Assembly: GCA_015067675.1 (NCBI GenBank)
Contig: SVMB01000020.1
Span: 1 to 45,401, forward strand
Direction of reading: 5' to 3'
Length of the DNA stretch: 45,401 nucleotides
Source: Oscillospiraceae bacterium
Lineage (GTDB): Bacteria > Bacillota > Clostridia > Oscillospirales > QAMX01
Of this stretch, positions 13,962-23,801 are shown in pieces (positions within the stretch are counted from its first letter, which is position 1; every line of letters starts with the position of its first letter). Below the pieces are notes generated by a model. That model was not told the DNA's origin. It ran no database searches and worked only from the letters and a program-made list of their open reading frames with translations. The position numbers and the translations under genes are program-made.

Positions 13962-16295
13962 ATGTCGAACGATCTCTTACTCAACAAGATAACACTTCAC
14001 CGTTTGTACGATAGTGCGAACGCAGGTGTTGCCCTGTGTTCCCTCCCCGTTCCCAAAGGATGTACAGATGCTTTGACACTGAACGGGATGCCTACATCCG
14101 TTTCCAAAATCGGTCTGTGGGATGATCATAAGTCTCCCAGACGTTTGCTTCTGGCTGCTGACGCGGGCGCAGAAACTCCATCCACGCTGAAAGTTGTCTC
14201 CGGAAGTGTTGGAAGCAAGCTTCCTCCTCCTTCGCTGTCAATGGAGCTCTTCGACCGGCCTGTCACCGATGATTTGATGTGGGAACGTCATATCGCGCGG
14301 ATTGATTGGAACGGCAAAAGTATTGGCTTGATTATGGGTCTAAAGACTGCCGGTGAATACCACTGGTGGGAGTGCTGCAAGCTTCAGGTACTCTCGCAGG
14401 ACAGCTTCTGCACGACGTTCCAGGTTGGCGGTGCCATCCCGCTCAAGATTTTCAACAATTATGATGATCTTCGTGCGGAACGTCAGAAAGGAAATGATCC
14501 CACGCACCGCCATCTTTGGCTGCAGGGCCGCATTTTTGCCCGGATGTATGCAAACGGTGTCTGCGAAGTCTACGCGCATCATATCAATAACCGTTTCTTC
14601 GATAACGGTCTTGATCTGCCCGACTGCGTGCCGGTCATCGGCTTTAAGTCGTATGATGCTGAAGTTGACACCGCTATCTGCGGCAAATGGATCGGAGACC
14701 GGAATGAAATTGATGTTGCCGGTATCAAGCTTAACCTGCGCGACGCAAAGGGCATGGTCAGTGAACGTCAGCCCGGTGAGTTTGCTGTCGATCCCCGCTT
14801 TGGATTCTTTGTATGGCAGCCCTATCTGGGCGCCGAGCTCTACGGCGGAAACGGTTCCTATATCAAATCCGATACAGCAGACGGGTTTATCTACCACGCA
14901 GAGGATGCAATCTTCCCCAGAGGCTTTGCACGTACTGTACGGTTTTCGTTCTCTCTGTCGGATCGCTCCCCTGTCGTGACGCGCTATCTTGCGCCTGCGT
15001 GGTGGTACGGTCACTGCCGCGAGCTGACGCCTGACTGTACGCTGCCTGTTTCCAACGAGTACGACGGTATTCTTGAGCGCGCCCGCAAATTTGTGGACGA
15101 CTATACCGTGACCGGCGGCTTCGAGGACGGTGACATTGCCCGCTACTGCACTCCGATGAAGGATGGCTCGGGGCGTCACGATTCCAGTTGGGAGGGCGAG
15201 TTCCCCCATGCGCAGTTCCTCTACGCATGGCGCACCGGTGAAGCACTCTATTATAACCGTGCTATGACGGCTGCCTATTACTTTGATGATGTATGCATCG
15301 ATCATGCCTCCAACGTGGTACGGATGCACGGCTGGGCGCCTCCTGCGACATCTGTTCCGATGTTCCGTGTGACCGGTTCCATCGCTGCTTATCTTGAAAC
15401 CGGCGATCCTGTGCTTTTTGAGGACGCGACCGGCATCGTCGATCATGCCTACCGGATGCAGCGCAATTCATGGCCTCGCGCATGCGTCGGACGTGATGCC
15501 AGCTTTATCCGCAGCGCCGTGATGCTCTATCGTTACTTCAATGATGAGCACTATCGCCGCATTGCCCGCAGCGCTATTGATGATGTGATTCTCACCCAGC
15601 GTTCCGACGGATCCTTCGGCGATCAGGCCGGCGGTGCAGGCATTCATCAATGGGCCTCTTATGTCACAAAGCCCTGGATGGGTTGTATGGCGGTCGGCGG
15701 TCTGATCGATTATCTGGAGCTCTTTGGCACGGATTCCGCGGATACACAGCCGATATTTGCCTGTGTGAAGAAGTTTGCCGATTGGCTGCTGGCTGAACGT
15801 TACTGGCACGAAGGTCGTCCCGGCATTAACGAACCCGGCACCTTTGATGATCCCAACAACCATACGGAGCCCTGGCCGATAGGCCCCGGCTGGAGCTATC
15901 AGCATTATTATAATCACTACAACTCCGACGGGCTCAAATTCCCCATGGGCCCTGTCAATACCCGTGAGAATCTCAAGACCACTCATCAGGACTTCTGGCA
16001 TCTGGAATACCTGAGCCGCGTGCTGACTTTCACCTCGGTCGTCACCGGTGATAACCGCTATTTTGACGCTTGGGCTGAGACAACGGCGATTTATTACGCC
16101 GTGCGCAGCAAGATGGCGGCAGATCACATGGCGATTCAGGCGCTGCAGTACATCCCGTGGACGCAGAGCACTTTGGTCGGCGCACGTCTGCGTGATGACG
16201 GCAGTGTGGAAATGTGCCCCTTCGATTTTGGTCCCCGTAACCCCGCAAATGTGACGGTCATGACGCCCGACGGCGCGATGGACGTTGCCTTTTGA
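13962..16295 (+). CDS. Large cytosolic carbohydrate-active enzyme candidate, tandem paralogue 1
   Basis: A 777-residue protein with no signal peptide, first of three tandem paralogues. The N-terminal region (about 20-75, LPVPKGC then IGLWDDHKSPRRLLLAAD) resembles the RIFT-barrel start of PcRGLX/YetA-like proteins (exo-rhamnogalacturonan lyase superfamily). A central beta-rich part follows (GRIFARMYANGVCEVYAHH, about 190-215). The C-terminal half is helical and repetitive, like an (alpha/alpha) toroid, with MHGWAPPATSVP, NSWPRACVGRDASF and GSFGDQAGG conserved in all copies. I infer a glycan lyase or hydrolase on imported oligosaccharides; the family call is tentative. GAAAGGGAG precedes the ATG. 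The second paralogue follows after 43 bases in the same transcript. Confidence 0.6.
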   Translation: MSNDLLLNKITLHRLYDSANAGVALCSLPVPKGCTDALTLNGMPTSVSKIGLWDDHKSPRRLLLAADAGAETPSTLKVVSGSVGSKLPPPSLSMELFDRPVTDDLMWERHIARIDWNGKSIGLIMGLKTAGEYHWWECCKLQVLSQDSFCTTFQVGGAIPLKIFNNYDDLRAERQKGNDPTHRHLWLQGRIFARMYANGVCEVYAHHINNRFFDNGLDLPDCVPVIGFKSYDAEVDTAICGKWIGDRNEIDVAGIKLNLRDAKGMVSERQPGEFAVDPRFGFFVWQPYLGAELYGGNGSYIKSDTADGFIYHAEDAIFPRGFARTVRFSFSLSDRSPVVTRYLAPAWWYGHCRELTPDCTLPVSNEYDGILERARKFVDDYTVTGGFEDGDIARYCTPMKDGSGRHDSSWEGEFPHAQFLYAWRTGEALYYNRAMTAAYYFDDVCIDHASNVVRMHGWAPPATSVPMFRVTGSIAAYLETGDPVLFEDATGIVDHAYRMQRNSWPRACVGRDASFIRSAVMLYRYFNDEHYRRIARSAIDDVILTQRSDGSFGDQAGGAGIHQWASYVTKPWMGCMAVGGLIDYLELFGTDSADTQPIFACVKKFADWLLAERYWHEGRPGINEPGTFDDPNNHTEPWPIGPGWSYQHYYNHYNSDGLKFPMGPVNTRENLKTTHQDFWHLEYLSRVLTFTSVVTGDNRYFDAWAETTAIYYAVRSKMAADHMAIQALQYIPWTQSTLVGARLRDDGSVEMCPFDFGPRNPANVTVMTPDGAMDVAF

Positions 16296-16338
16296 GTTCC
16301 ATCCTACGATGTCTGTCACTTTGAAAGGAGATACTCAG

Positions 16339-18654
16339 ATGCTTAATGATCTTTTATTGGATAAACTTACTCTGCATCGCCTGCATGAAAACGAAGAAGC
16401 AGGTGTTGCACTCTGTTCCCTGCCGATTCCGAAGGGCTGTACGACCGCTTTGAGCCTTGGCGGCATTGCTACCACGGTCAATCCCATTGGCCTTTGGGAT
16501 GATCACATCACCCCACGCCGCCTGATTATGGCTGCAGACATGGGAAATGCTGCACCCGAGATACTTACCGTCTCCAAGGGTACACTTGAAAGTAGACTCC
16601 CCCGCCCCAAGTTCTCCATGGAGCGCTTTGACATGGCAGGCGAAGACAGCCATATGTGGGAACGTCACATTGCCCGTATTGACTGGAACGGAAAGAGCGT
16701 TGGCCTGATTCTTGGCATGAAAACCAAAGGCACATACCATTGGTGGGAAAGCTGCCAGCTTCAGGTCCTCTCTCAGGACAGCTTCTGCACAACCTTTCAG
16801 GTCGGCGGAGCCATCCCGCTCTATATCTACAACTGTGAGGAGTTCAAAAAGCACTCCCGTGGTGAGGATAACCTCTATCTCCATCGTCATCACTGGCTTT
16901 TTGGCCGTATTTTTGCACGTATGTATGCAAACGGCGTCTGCGAGATCTATTCCCATCACATCAACAACTGTTTCTTTGACGACGGTCAGGATCTGCCCGA
17001 CTGTGTGCCGGTAATCGGTCTTAAAGTCTATGATGAGACAACTGCGTCCATGCCCTCCGGTGCCTGGACCGGTGATCGTGATGAGATCGCTGTCGGCAGC
17101 GTGAAAGTCAATCTGCGGGACGCAAAGAGAATGGTCAGCGAGCGTCAGCCCGGCGAATTTGCGTACGATGATCGTTTCGGTTTCTTTGTATGGAAGCCCT
17201 ACCTGGGCGCTGAGCTCTACGGCGGACATGCCGTCTACAGGCGCGGTGCGCAGAAGGATGGCTTCATTACCCATGCAGAGGATGGCCTTTTCATGCGTGG
17301 ATTCGCACGTACCGTTCGCTTCTCCCTGTCACTCTCTGACCGCTCCCCCGTCGTGGCGCGTTATCTGGCGCCCTCCTGGTGGTACGGTCACTGCCGCGAG
17401 CTGACGCCGGATTGTACGCTTCCTGTATCCAACGAGTATGACGAGATCATTGAGCATGGCATCGAGTATCTGGATCTCTATACCGTCAATGACTGCTTTG
17501 AGGACGGCAGCATCGCCCGTTACAAGAAGCCCCTGCCTGACGGCACCGGACGTCGTGATCCCAGCTGGGAAGGAGAATTCCCCCACGGTCAGTTTCTCAT
17601 TGCCTGGCGCAGCGGAAAGGCATTGGATTATAACCGTGCCATGGCTGCTGCCTACTGCTTCAGCGATCTCTATATCGATCACGCATCCAACGTCGTTCGT
17701 ATGCACGGCTGGGCGCCTCCTGCCACGTCTGTACCGATGTTTCGTGTGACCGGTGTGATTGCCGCTTTCCTTGAAACCGGCGACACGGTTCTATTCGAGG
17801 ATGCTATGGGCATCGTGGATAATGCCTACCGTATGCAGCGCAATTCCTGGCCGAGAGCCTGTGTGGGACGTGATGCAAGCTTCATCAAGAGCGCTGTCAT
17901 GCTCTGGCGCTACTTTGACGACGAGCATTACCGTGTCATGGCCCGCAGTGCCATTGAAGATGTAATTCTGACCCAGCGTCCCGATGGCGCCTTCGGTGAT
18001 CAGGCCGGCGGTACGGGCATTCACCAGTGGGCAACCTACATCGTCAAGCCCTGGATGGGCTGCATGGCTACAGGCGGTCTGATTGATTATCTGGAGCTGG
18101 CCGGTACCGACTCCGACGACACCCGTCCGGTGTTTGAATGCGTTAAAAAGTTTGGCGACTGGCTGCTCAGAGAGCGTTTCTGGCACGGCGGACAGGCCGA
18201 AGGTGTAAACGGAACCTTCGATGATCCCGAGAATCATGAAGCCTGCCCTGTCGGCATGGGCTGGAGCTATCAGCATTATTACAACGAAGGCGTGAAATTC
18301 CCGCAGGGTCCTGCTCAGACGGCCGAAAACCTCAAGACGCCCTATCAGGACTTCTGGCAGCGCGAATATCTCGCCCATGTGCTGACCTTCTGCTCCATGG
18401 TAACCGGTGACAGCCGCTACTTTGATGCCTGGGCAGAGAGCTCCAAGCTCTATCACGATGTGCGCAAGCATTGTACATCCGATCACGATGCCATTCAGAT
18501 TCTTCAGTTCATTCCCTGGACGCAGAATACGCTTGTTGGTGCCCGCATCGCCGAGAATGGCCGTGTGGAGTATAAACCCTGGAATTTTGGTCCCCGTACC
18601 CCCAAAACAGCCACGGTCTTTACACCGGACGGTCCCCAGGCATTCACGCTTTAA
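16339..18654 (+). CDS. Large cytosolic carbohydrate-active enzyme candidate, tandem paralogue 2
   Basis: A 771-residue paralogue with the same three-part layout: RIFT-like N-terminus (LPIPKGC, GLWDDHITPRRL), central beta region (GRIFARMYANGVCEIYSHH) and helical C-terminal half (YLAPSWWYGHCREL, MHGWAPPATSVP, CVGRDASF, MLWRYFDDEHY). Hand-counting the first 62 residues against paralogue 3 gives about 70% identity. The start at 16339 is preferred over a longer frame because GAAAGGAG lies eight bases upstream and the protein then aligns with its sisters. It is co-transcribed with paralogue 1 and followed by a terminator. Variable spots are loops after residue 170 and near 640-690, where substrate specificity may differ. 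Confidence 0.6.
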   Translation: MLNDLLLDKLTLHRLHENEEAGVALCSLPIPKGCTTALSLGGIATTVNPIGLWDDHITPRRLIMAADMGNAAPEILTVSKGTLESRLPRPKFSMERFDMAGEDSHMWERHIARIDWNGKSVGLILGMKTKGTYHWWESCQLQVLSQDSFCTTFQVGGAIPLYIYNCEEFKKHSRGEDNLYLHRHHWLFGRIFARMYANGVCEIYSHHINNCFFDDGQDLPDCVPVIGLKVYDETTASMPSGAWTGDRDEIAVGSVKVNLRDAKRMVSERQPGEFAYDDRFGFFVWKPYLGAELYGGHAVYRRGAQKDGFITHAEDGLFMRGFARTVRFSLSLSDRSPVVARYLAPSWWYGHCRELTPDCTLPVSNEYDEIIEHGIEYLDLYTVNDCFEDGSIARYKKPLPDGTGRRDPSWEGEFPHGQFLIAWRSGKALDYNRAMAAAYCFSDLYIDHASNVVRMHGWAPPATSVPMFRVTGVIAAFLETGDTVLFEDAMGIVDNAYRMQRNSWPRACVGRDASFIKSAVMLWRYFDDEHYRVMARSAIEDVILTQRPDGAFGDQAGGTGIHQWATYIVKPWMGCMATGGLIDYLELAGTDSDDTRPVFECVKKFGDWLLRERFWHGGQAEGVNGTFDDPENHEACPVGMGWSYQHYYNEGVKFPQGPAQTAENLKTPYQDFWQREYLAHVLTFCSMVTGDSRYFDAWAESSKLYHDVRKHCTSDHDAIQILQFIPWTQNTLVGARIAENGRVEYKPWNFGPRTPKTATVFTPDGPQAFTL

Positions 18655-18665
18655 TCTTTTTTTAC

Positions 18666-18705
18666 GGCCGCCGGAAATCAAGCTCTCCCGGCGGCCTTTT
18701 CTTTA
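18666..18705 (+). terminator. Intrinsic terminator after paralogue 2
   Basis: The stem GGCCGCCGG (18666-18674) pairs with CCGGCGGCC (18688-18696), followed by TTTTCTTT. It splits the three paralogues into two transcription units. Confidence 0.8.
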
Positions 18706-18716
18706 TATATTTTGAT

Positions 18717-18744
18717 TTGCATTTGCGGTTTATTGTAGTATAAT
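18717..18744 (+). promoter_or_regulatory. Promoter of the third tandem paralogue
   Basis: TTGCAT (18717-18722) and TATAAT (18739-18744) are 16 bases apart. The -10 overlaps TTGTAGTATAA (18733-18743), the same 11-mer (reverse complement) seen at 3570-3580 and nearly the same as 13910-13920. Confidence 0.65.
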
Positions 18745-18781
18745 GTAACTGCATAAAGCAATTCGAAAGGAGATTCCTCTT

Positions 18782-21073
18782 ATGCTGACCGATATCCTGT
18801 TGGATAAGCTTTCTCTGCACCGCCTCTACCCCACTGAACAGGCAGGTGTCGCCATCTGCTCACTGCCGATTCCCAAAGGCTGTACCGACGAACTGTCTTT
18901 CGACGGTACTGCCACCTCCGTCAGACCTCTTGGCCTATGGGATGACCATAAAACGCCCCGCCGTCTGCTCATGACGGCTGATATGGGCAACGCTGCTCCT
19001 GAGACGCTCCACGTCGTCAAGGGCGGTCAGAAATCCAAACTCCCGCCGCCGAATCTCTCCATGGAGTTATTTGAGACTCCTGAGGATAAGCGTCTGATGT
19101 GGGAGCGTCATATTGCCCGCATCGACTGGAACGGCAAGAGCGTTGGACTGGTGCTGGGTCTGAAAACCCGGGATGAGTATCACTGGTGGGAATGCTGCCA
19201 GCTGCAGGTGCTTGCCCAGGACAGCTTCTGCACCACCTTCCAGGTTGGCGGCGCAATTCCTCTGTATGTCTATGATCGCAAGGAGTTGGAAGTTCGTCAG
19301 GGCTATTACGATAACCCTTATCTGCACAAGCATCACTGGCTCAACGGCCGCATCTTTGCCCGTATGTACGCAAATGGTGTCTGCGAGATCTTTGCACACC
19401 ACATCAACAGCAGATTTTTTGACGACGGTCTTGATCTGCCCGACTGCGTGCCGGTCATCGGTATCAAGACCTATGATACAGCTCCCGATGCTTCCCTCTG
19501 CGGCAAATGGGTCGGCGACCGGGACGAGATCAATGTCGGTGATGTAAAGGTCAGCCTGCGGGATGCCAAGGGCATGGTCAGCACAAAGCAGCCCGGTGAG
19601 TTTGATATTGATCCCCGCTTTGGTTTTTTTGTCTGGAAGCCTTATCTGGGTGCTGAGCTTTACGGCGGCAGAGCGGTCTATCCCCTGCTGAATAAAAAGG
19701 ACGGTTACGTATTCTATGCAGAGGACAAGCTCTTCCCCCGTGGATTTGGACGTACCGTGCGCTTCACACTATCCCTTTCTGATCGTGCTCCGGTGGTTGC
19801 ACGCTATCTGGCACCTTCCTGGTGGTATGGTCACTGCCGTGAACTGACGCCTGACTGCACGCTGCCTGTTTCCAATGAATATGACCGCCTCATCGAACGT
19901 GCACGTGTGTTCATCGACGAACGCACCGTCACCGGCTGCTTTGAAGACGGCAGTATCGCCCGCTATTACAACGAGATCGGCGACGGCTCCAACCGCTGGG
20001 ATCCCAGCTGGGAGGGCGAGTTCCCACACGCACAGTTCCTGCTTGCCTGGCGCAGCGGAGATGCCACCGACTATGAGCGTGCGATGACTGCTGCCATCTG
20101 TTTTGACGACGTTTACATTGATCATGCGTCCAACATCGTTCGCATGCATGGTTGGGGGCCTCCTGCCACCGCAGTCCCGATGTTCCGTGTCACCGGCTGC
20201 ATCGCCGCTTTCCTTGAAACCGGCAACCCTGTGTTCCGCGAGGATGCGCTGGGCATTGTCGAGAGCGCTTACCGCATGGAGCGCAATTCCTGGCCGCGTG
20301 CCTGTGTGGGCCGTGACGCCAGCTTTATCCGCAGCGCCGTCATGCTCTGGCGTTACTTCGATGACGAGCATTATCGTGCCATGGCCCGCGAAGCAATTGA
20401 CGACGTTATTATCACGCAGCGTCCCGACGGTTCCTTCGGCGATCAGGCCGGCGGTTCCGGTATTCATCAGCACGGCACCTTTATCACCAAGCCCTGGATG
20501 GGCTTCATGGCACTGGGTGGCCTGATTGACTATCTGGAACTTGCGGGCATTGACTCCGATGACACCCGTCCGATCATGGAATGCGTCAGGCGTTACGGCG
20601 ACTGGCTGCTTGAGGAGCGCTTCTGGCATGCCGGCAAGCCTGCCGATGCGCCGGCCGATGCTCCTGAATGGCCGGTTGGTATGGGTTGGAGCTACCAGCA
20701 TTACTATAACGGCGTGACGACGCTTAATGACCTAGGACTTCCGGCTGATCTGAAGAAGCCTCACCAGGATATGTGGATGGTTGAATACGTCAGCCGCTTC
20801 ATGACCTTCTGCTCCATGGCTACCGGCGATAGCCGTTACTTTGATGCCTGGGCAGAAAGCTCCAAACTCTATCACGACGTTCATAAAAAGGTTCTGTCCG
20901 ATCATCCTGCAATGCAGATTCTGCAGTTTGTGACCTGGACGCAGAATTCGCTTGTTGGCGCCCGTCTGCGTGAGGATGGCCGCGTCGTGGTTACGCCCTA
21001 TAACTTCGGTCCCCGTACTCCTGCAACTGCGACCATCGCCACTCCGGACGGTCCGATGGAATTTAAGCTGTAA
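18782..21073 (+). CDS. Large cytosolic carbohydrate-active enzyme candidate, tandem paralogue 3
   Basis: A 763-residue paralogue of the two preceding proteins, again without signal peptide. It keeps LPIPKGC and GLWDDHKTPRRL (RIFT-like N-terminus), RHIARIDWNGKSVG, HWWECCQLQVL, GRIFARMYANGVCEIF, YLAPSWWYGHCREL, NSWPRACVGRDASF and SFGDQAGGSGIHQ. It has a shorter insert before WPVGMGWSYQHYYN than paralogues 1 and 2 and carries HGTF where they have W-A-S/T-Y, possible specificity changes. GAAAGGAG precedes the ATG. Unlike the other two it has its own promoter, so it can be separately regulated. An invariant aromatic-, Arg- and His-rich set across the copies is consistent with a carbohydrate active site. 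Confidence 0.6.
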   Translation: MLTDILLDKLSLHRLYPTEQAGVAICSLPIPKGCTDELSFDGTATSVRPLGLWDDHKTPRRLLMTADMGNAAPETLHVVKGGQKSKLPPPNLSMELFETPEDKRLMWERHIARIDWNGKSVGLVLGLKTRDEYHWWECCQLQVLAQDSFCTTFQVGGAIPLYVYDRKELEVRQGYYDNPYLHKHHWLNGRIFARMYANGVCEIFAHHINSRFFDDGLDLPDCVPVIGIKTYDTAPDASLCGKWVGDRDEINVGDVKVSLRDAKGMVSTKQPGEFDIDPRFGFFVWKPYLGAELYGGRAVYPLLNKKDGYVFYAEDKLFPRGFGRTVRFTLSLSDRAPVVARYLAPSWWYGHCRELTPDCTLPVSNEYDRLIERARVFIDERTVTGCFEDGSIARYYNEIGDGSNRWDPSWEGEFPHAQFLLAWRSGDATDYERAMTAAICFDDVYIDHASNIVRMHGWGPPATAVPMFRVTGCIAAFLETGNPVFREDALGIVESAYRMERNSWPRACVGRDASFIRSAVMLWRYFDDEHYRAMAREAIDDVIITQRPDGSFGDQAGGSGIHQHGTFITKPWMGFMALGGLIDYLELAGIDSDDTRPIMECVRRYGDWLLEERFWHAGKPADAPADAPEWPVGMGWSYQHYYNGVTTLNDLGLPADLKKPHQDMWMVEYVSRFMTFCSMATGDSRYFDAWAESSKLYHDVHKKVLSDHPAMQILQFVTWTQNSLVGARLREDGRVVVTPYNFGPRTPATATIATPDGPMEFKL

Positions 21074-21093
21074 AGCAAGAATGCTGTACACGT

Positions 21094-21131
21094 AAGAAAG
21101 AGACTCCGTTTTAAACGGAGTCTCTTTCTTT
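21094..21131. terminator. Bidirectional terminator between convergent genes
   Basis: The long palindrome AAGAAAGAGACTCCGTTT / AAACGGAGTCTCTTTCTT lies between paralogue 3 (+) and the convergent glycosidase-like gene (-). The T-tails are interrupted (TCTTTCTTT), so it may work mainly by its very stable stem. Confidence 0.75.
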
Positions 21132-21148
21132 GACTGGTTTATACACTG

Positions 21149-23788
21149 TTATCGGAGAACATCGCCTTTAAAGCCAAAGGTGATTTCTGCGCGATAGGGT
21201 TCTGCATTATCAGCGGTAAGTTCAGCCTCGAATGTACCTGAAACCTCGGGCAAATTGCCGTTGACAGACACTTCACGTCCGTTTCCGTAAATATCATAGA
21301 GGATGGCTTTGCCTTCCTGATATTCGATATAATCAGAAGCATGAAGTGCGCATTCAAACTGCAGGGTCTGATCGCCGATCCGCACACACGGGTTCATAAC
21401 CGGGATATCCCGACAATCAAACATTGTAATCTCGTCAACAGACACGCCCTTGCAGTTTCCATGACGATACAAACGAATCTCCTGCATCATTTCGTAGTCA
21501 GTCAGCTTCATATACTCAGAAAAATAGCAGGGTTCTTTGCCATCGAAGTCACTGTCTCGGAAATCACCGTTGCAGTTCTCTGCAAAAATAAATTCTTTCT
21601 GTCCCTCGAAGTTGCAGGGAATAACATAGTTTGCGATGGTGTCCGCAAAGTGCCGCTCGGAACGCAAGCTGACCAGAAGCCGGTCAGAAGTGCCGTTTCC
21701 GGTGACCTTGATGCGAATGCAGGGCGTTGCCGACAGATCGACCGGCTTTTCAAGACGAGTACCGTCACCATTGACCTTTCCGGTCAGCGATACCGCGCGA
21801 TCACCGATGCTGTAAAGACCTTCCAGACGCAGGAATGGCTTCTGAGGTGCAAATGGATTGGAGGCAGACACAGAAAGCTGATTGTACGCCGGGCAGAGTT
21901 TGGCTTTGGAATAATGCATTCGGCGAATACGAAAGCTCATGTCATCCGTTTTTTCCAGCGCATACTCACCGTCATTTCGCATCTGTGCAAGAATCGACTC
22001 ATCAAAATAGTTCGTGATGCGCAAATGTTCGTATTCAGCAAACCGCTCCATATTCCGAACCAGCTTCGGGAATTTGTCCATGGAATGATAAGAGCTGGCC
22101 ATACTGTTATTCCAGGCGAGTGCACGGGAACCGATCAGATCCACATCATCGTGATGAAGAATGCGGTTTTCCTTTCCGGGGTATTGCTCGGAACCGGTAC
22201 AGGGATAGAAATTAAACCAGCCAAGCATCTGTGGCAGCGCATAGGTGTGGACACCGGACTGATTGAAGTCTTGATGACAATCCACAAAATACTTGTAGCC
22301 ACGGTGCGGCATGTCCCATGCGCCCATGCGAGAACGTGCGTGCCAGAGAAGCGGGAACATGATGCTGTATTCCATGTAAGGAACTTCATCACAGTGACGC
22401 AGGACTTCAAGGATGAACGCTGCTGCGTAATGCCAGGCATATTCCGGAGACAGCAGACCGAGCGAATCCAATGCATCAAAGTAGATCATACCAAACCCGC
22501 CCTCATTGCAGGCCTGAGCAGTATAGCGCGCAATACGGAAGAACAACTCGCTTCCGGGAACAGGTGAAAGCTGATTGAACATCTGCTCCAGATGATGAAC
22601 TTTGGTGCCGGCAGGATGCGCAGAAGCTTTTGTTCCAAACAGGCCGCGCTCAACGCAGAAACCGTCGGCTCCAACCTCAAACCGCATGATTTCCTGCTCT
22701 GCCAACAGGTAGGGACTGTGATAATTGCGAAACAGGCCGGAAGTCTGAACGTGAGAGATATCCTCTGTCAGTTTCAGATGATCGAAGGTTTCAGAAACAT
22801 CATCCGCAAGCGTAAAGGATTCGATTACCTTCAGATCCTTCTGGGCTTCGGGATCTGACAGGGTATTTGTGTCTGCGACTGCGATCATCTGGGCATAGGT
22901 ATGGAGACTGACCACCTTTCCTGCCGCTTTCAGCGGCTCGGCAACCAGTTTTCGAAACTCAGCAGGATCGTTATGATATTTGTCGAAGAAACGCATATCT
23001 CCCTGCCGGAATGCTCCGCTCTGATGGAAATCGATCTGATTGATATGGTAGCGATTGTATAGAGAAAGTTCTTTTTGCAGATCATCGATGTCCAGAATGA
23101 TCGTGTAGGAGAGATTACTCCCCTCGTGCTCGGCTGCGAAGGCGCCGCCCTTGGATGAGACGATCATGCGCTCGGGATCCAGATACGGTACAAGTCCGCG
23201 GATTCTGTCGGTCAGAGCAGCTTTTGTAGCAGCGATGAGAGCAAATTTCGCTGCTGTTGCGTCAATCGCCGTAAACAGCTCAACACCGACTGCATGTTCA
23301 AGCGGAGAGCAATAATAGTGCGGCTTGGTGTTGATGTTCATGCTGTGTACCGTGACACAGAAGTCGTTATCCTCGTCACCGAAAGGCTTGAGAAGAGCAC
23401 GGCTGACCGTCATCGAATAGATGTTTTCGGGCAGCTTGCCAATCAACTCAAAGATCAGATAATCTGCCATACAGGTGACACGAAAATCAACGGTTCCGGA
23501 AGCAAAAACAACATGCAGCACATCGCCATCCTGAGCAAGGCTTTCCGGGTGTTCGGCAGCTGCGCCTGTAGATTCCAGAGGACCTGCTATGTAGGTGTAT
23601 TTCTTGGCAGGGTTTCCGTGTATTGTACGCTCGATAAACGCGCGTTCATGGTAGATCTCTGCAAAGTACACAGGGGACGCCGGGTCAATATAGTTCTGCC
23701 CGCTGCGTTTATCGTAAATACCGCTGATCTCGCCGTTGTGCAGCAGCTCATAGCGCATCAGATCAGTTTCAAAGATTATATTACTCAT
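21149..23788 (-). CDS. Large glycosidase-like multidomain protein of unrecognised family
   Basis: An 879-residue protein without signal peptide. The first 270 residues or so look beta-rich (ETDLMRYELLHNGEISGIYD start), typical of a beta-sandwich ahead of a glycosidase barrel. About residues 280-640 read as a TIM barrel (HINQIDFHQSGAF, GKVVSLHTYAQMI, GFGMIYFDALDSLG, MEYSIMFPLLWHARSRMGAWD). The last 170 residues form a beta-rich region with a carbohydrate-binding-module-like appearance. I cannot assign a GH family. The start is ATG 23788 with GGAG six bases upstream; a longer frame overlaps the upstream gene. Only 13 bases separate it from the GHL6-like gene, so the two form an operon and probably act on one substrate. 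Confidence 0.65.
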   Translation of the reverse strand: MSNIIFETDLMRYELLHNGEISGIYDKRSGQNYIDPASPVYFAEIYHERAFIERTIHGNPAKKYTYIAGPLESTGAAAEHPESLAQDGDVLHVVFASGTVDFRVTCMADYLIFELIGKLPENIYSMTVSRALLKPFGDEDNDFCVTVHSMNINTKPHYYCSPLEHAVGVELFTAIDATAAKFALIAATKAALTDRIRGLVPYLDPERMIVSSKGGAFAAEHEGSNLSYTIILDIDDLQKELSLYNRYHINQIDFHQSGAFRQGDMRFFDKYHNDPAEFRKLVAEPLKAAGKVVSLHTYAQMIAVADTNTLSDPEAQKDLKVIESFTLADDVSETFDHLKLTEDISHVQTSGLFRNYHSPYLLAEQEIMRFEVGADGFCVERGLFGTKASAHPAGTKVHHLEQMFNQLSPVPGSELFFRIARYTAQACNEGGFGMIYFDALDSLGLLSPEYAWHYAAAFILEVLRHCDEVPYMEYSIMFPLLWHARSRMGAWDMPHRGYKYFVDCHQDFNQSGVHTYALPQMLGWFNFYPCTGSEQYPGKENRILHHDDVDLIGSRALAWNNSMASSYHSMDKFPKLVRNMERFAEYEHLRITNYFDESILAQMRNDGEYALEKTDDMSFRIRRMHYSKAKLCPAYNQLSVSASNPFAPQKPFLRLEGLYSIGDRAVSLTGKVNGDGTRLEKPVDLSATPCIRIKVTGNGTSDRLLVSLRSERHFADTIANYVIPCNFEGQKEFIFAENCNGDFRDSDFDGKEPCYFSEYMKLTDYEMMQEIRLYRHGNCKGVSVDEITMFDCRDIPVMNPCVRIGDQTLQFECALHASDYIEYQEGKAILYDIYGNGREVSVNGNLPEVSGTFEAELTADNAEPYRAEITFGFKGDVLR

Positions 23789-23801
23789 GTCATTCTCCAA
23801 T

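Noticed and set aside
13962-21073. Calling the three paralogues rhamnogalacturonan lyases outright
   Set aside because: The resemblance to PcRGLX/YetA rests on short N-terminal patterns and general layout. No catalytic residue could be verified, so a specific activity is not claimed.
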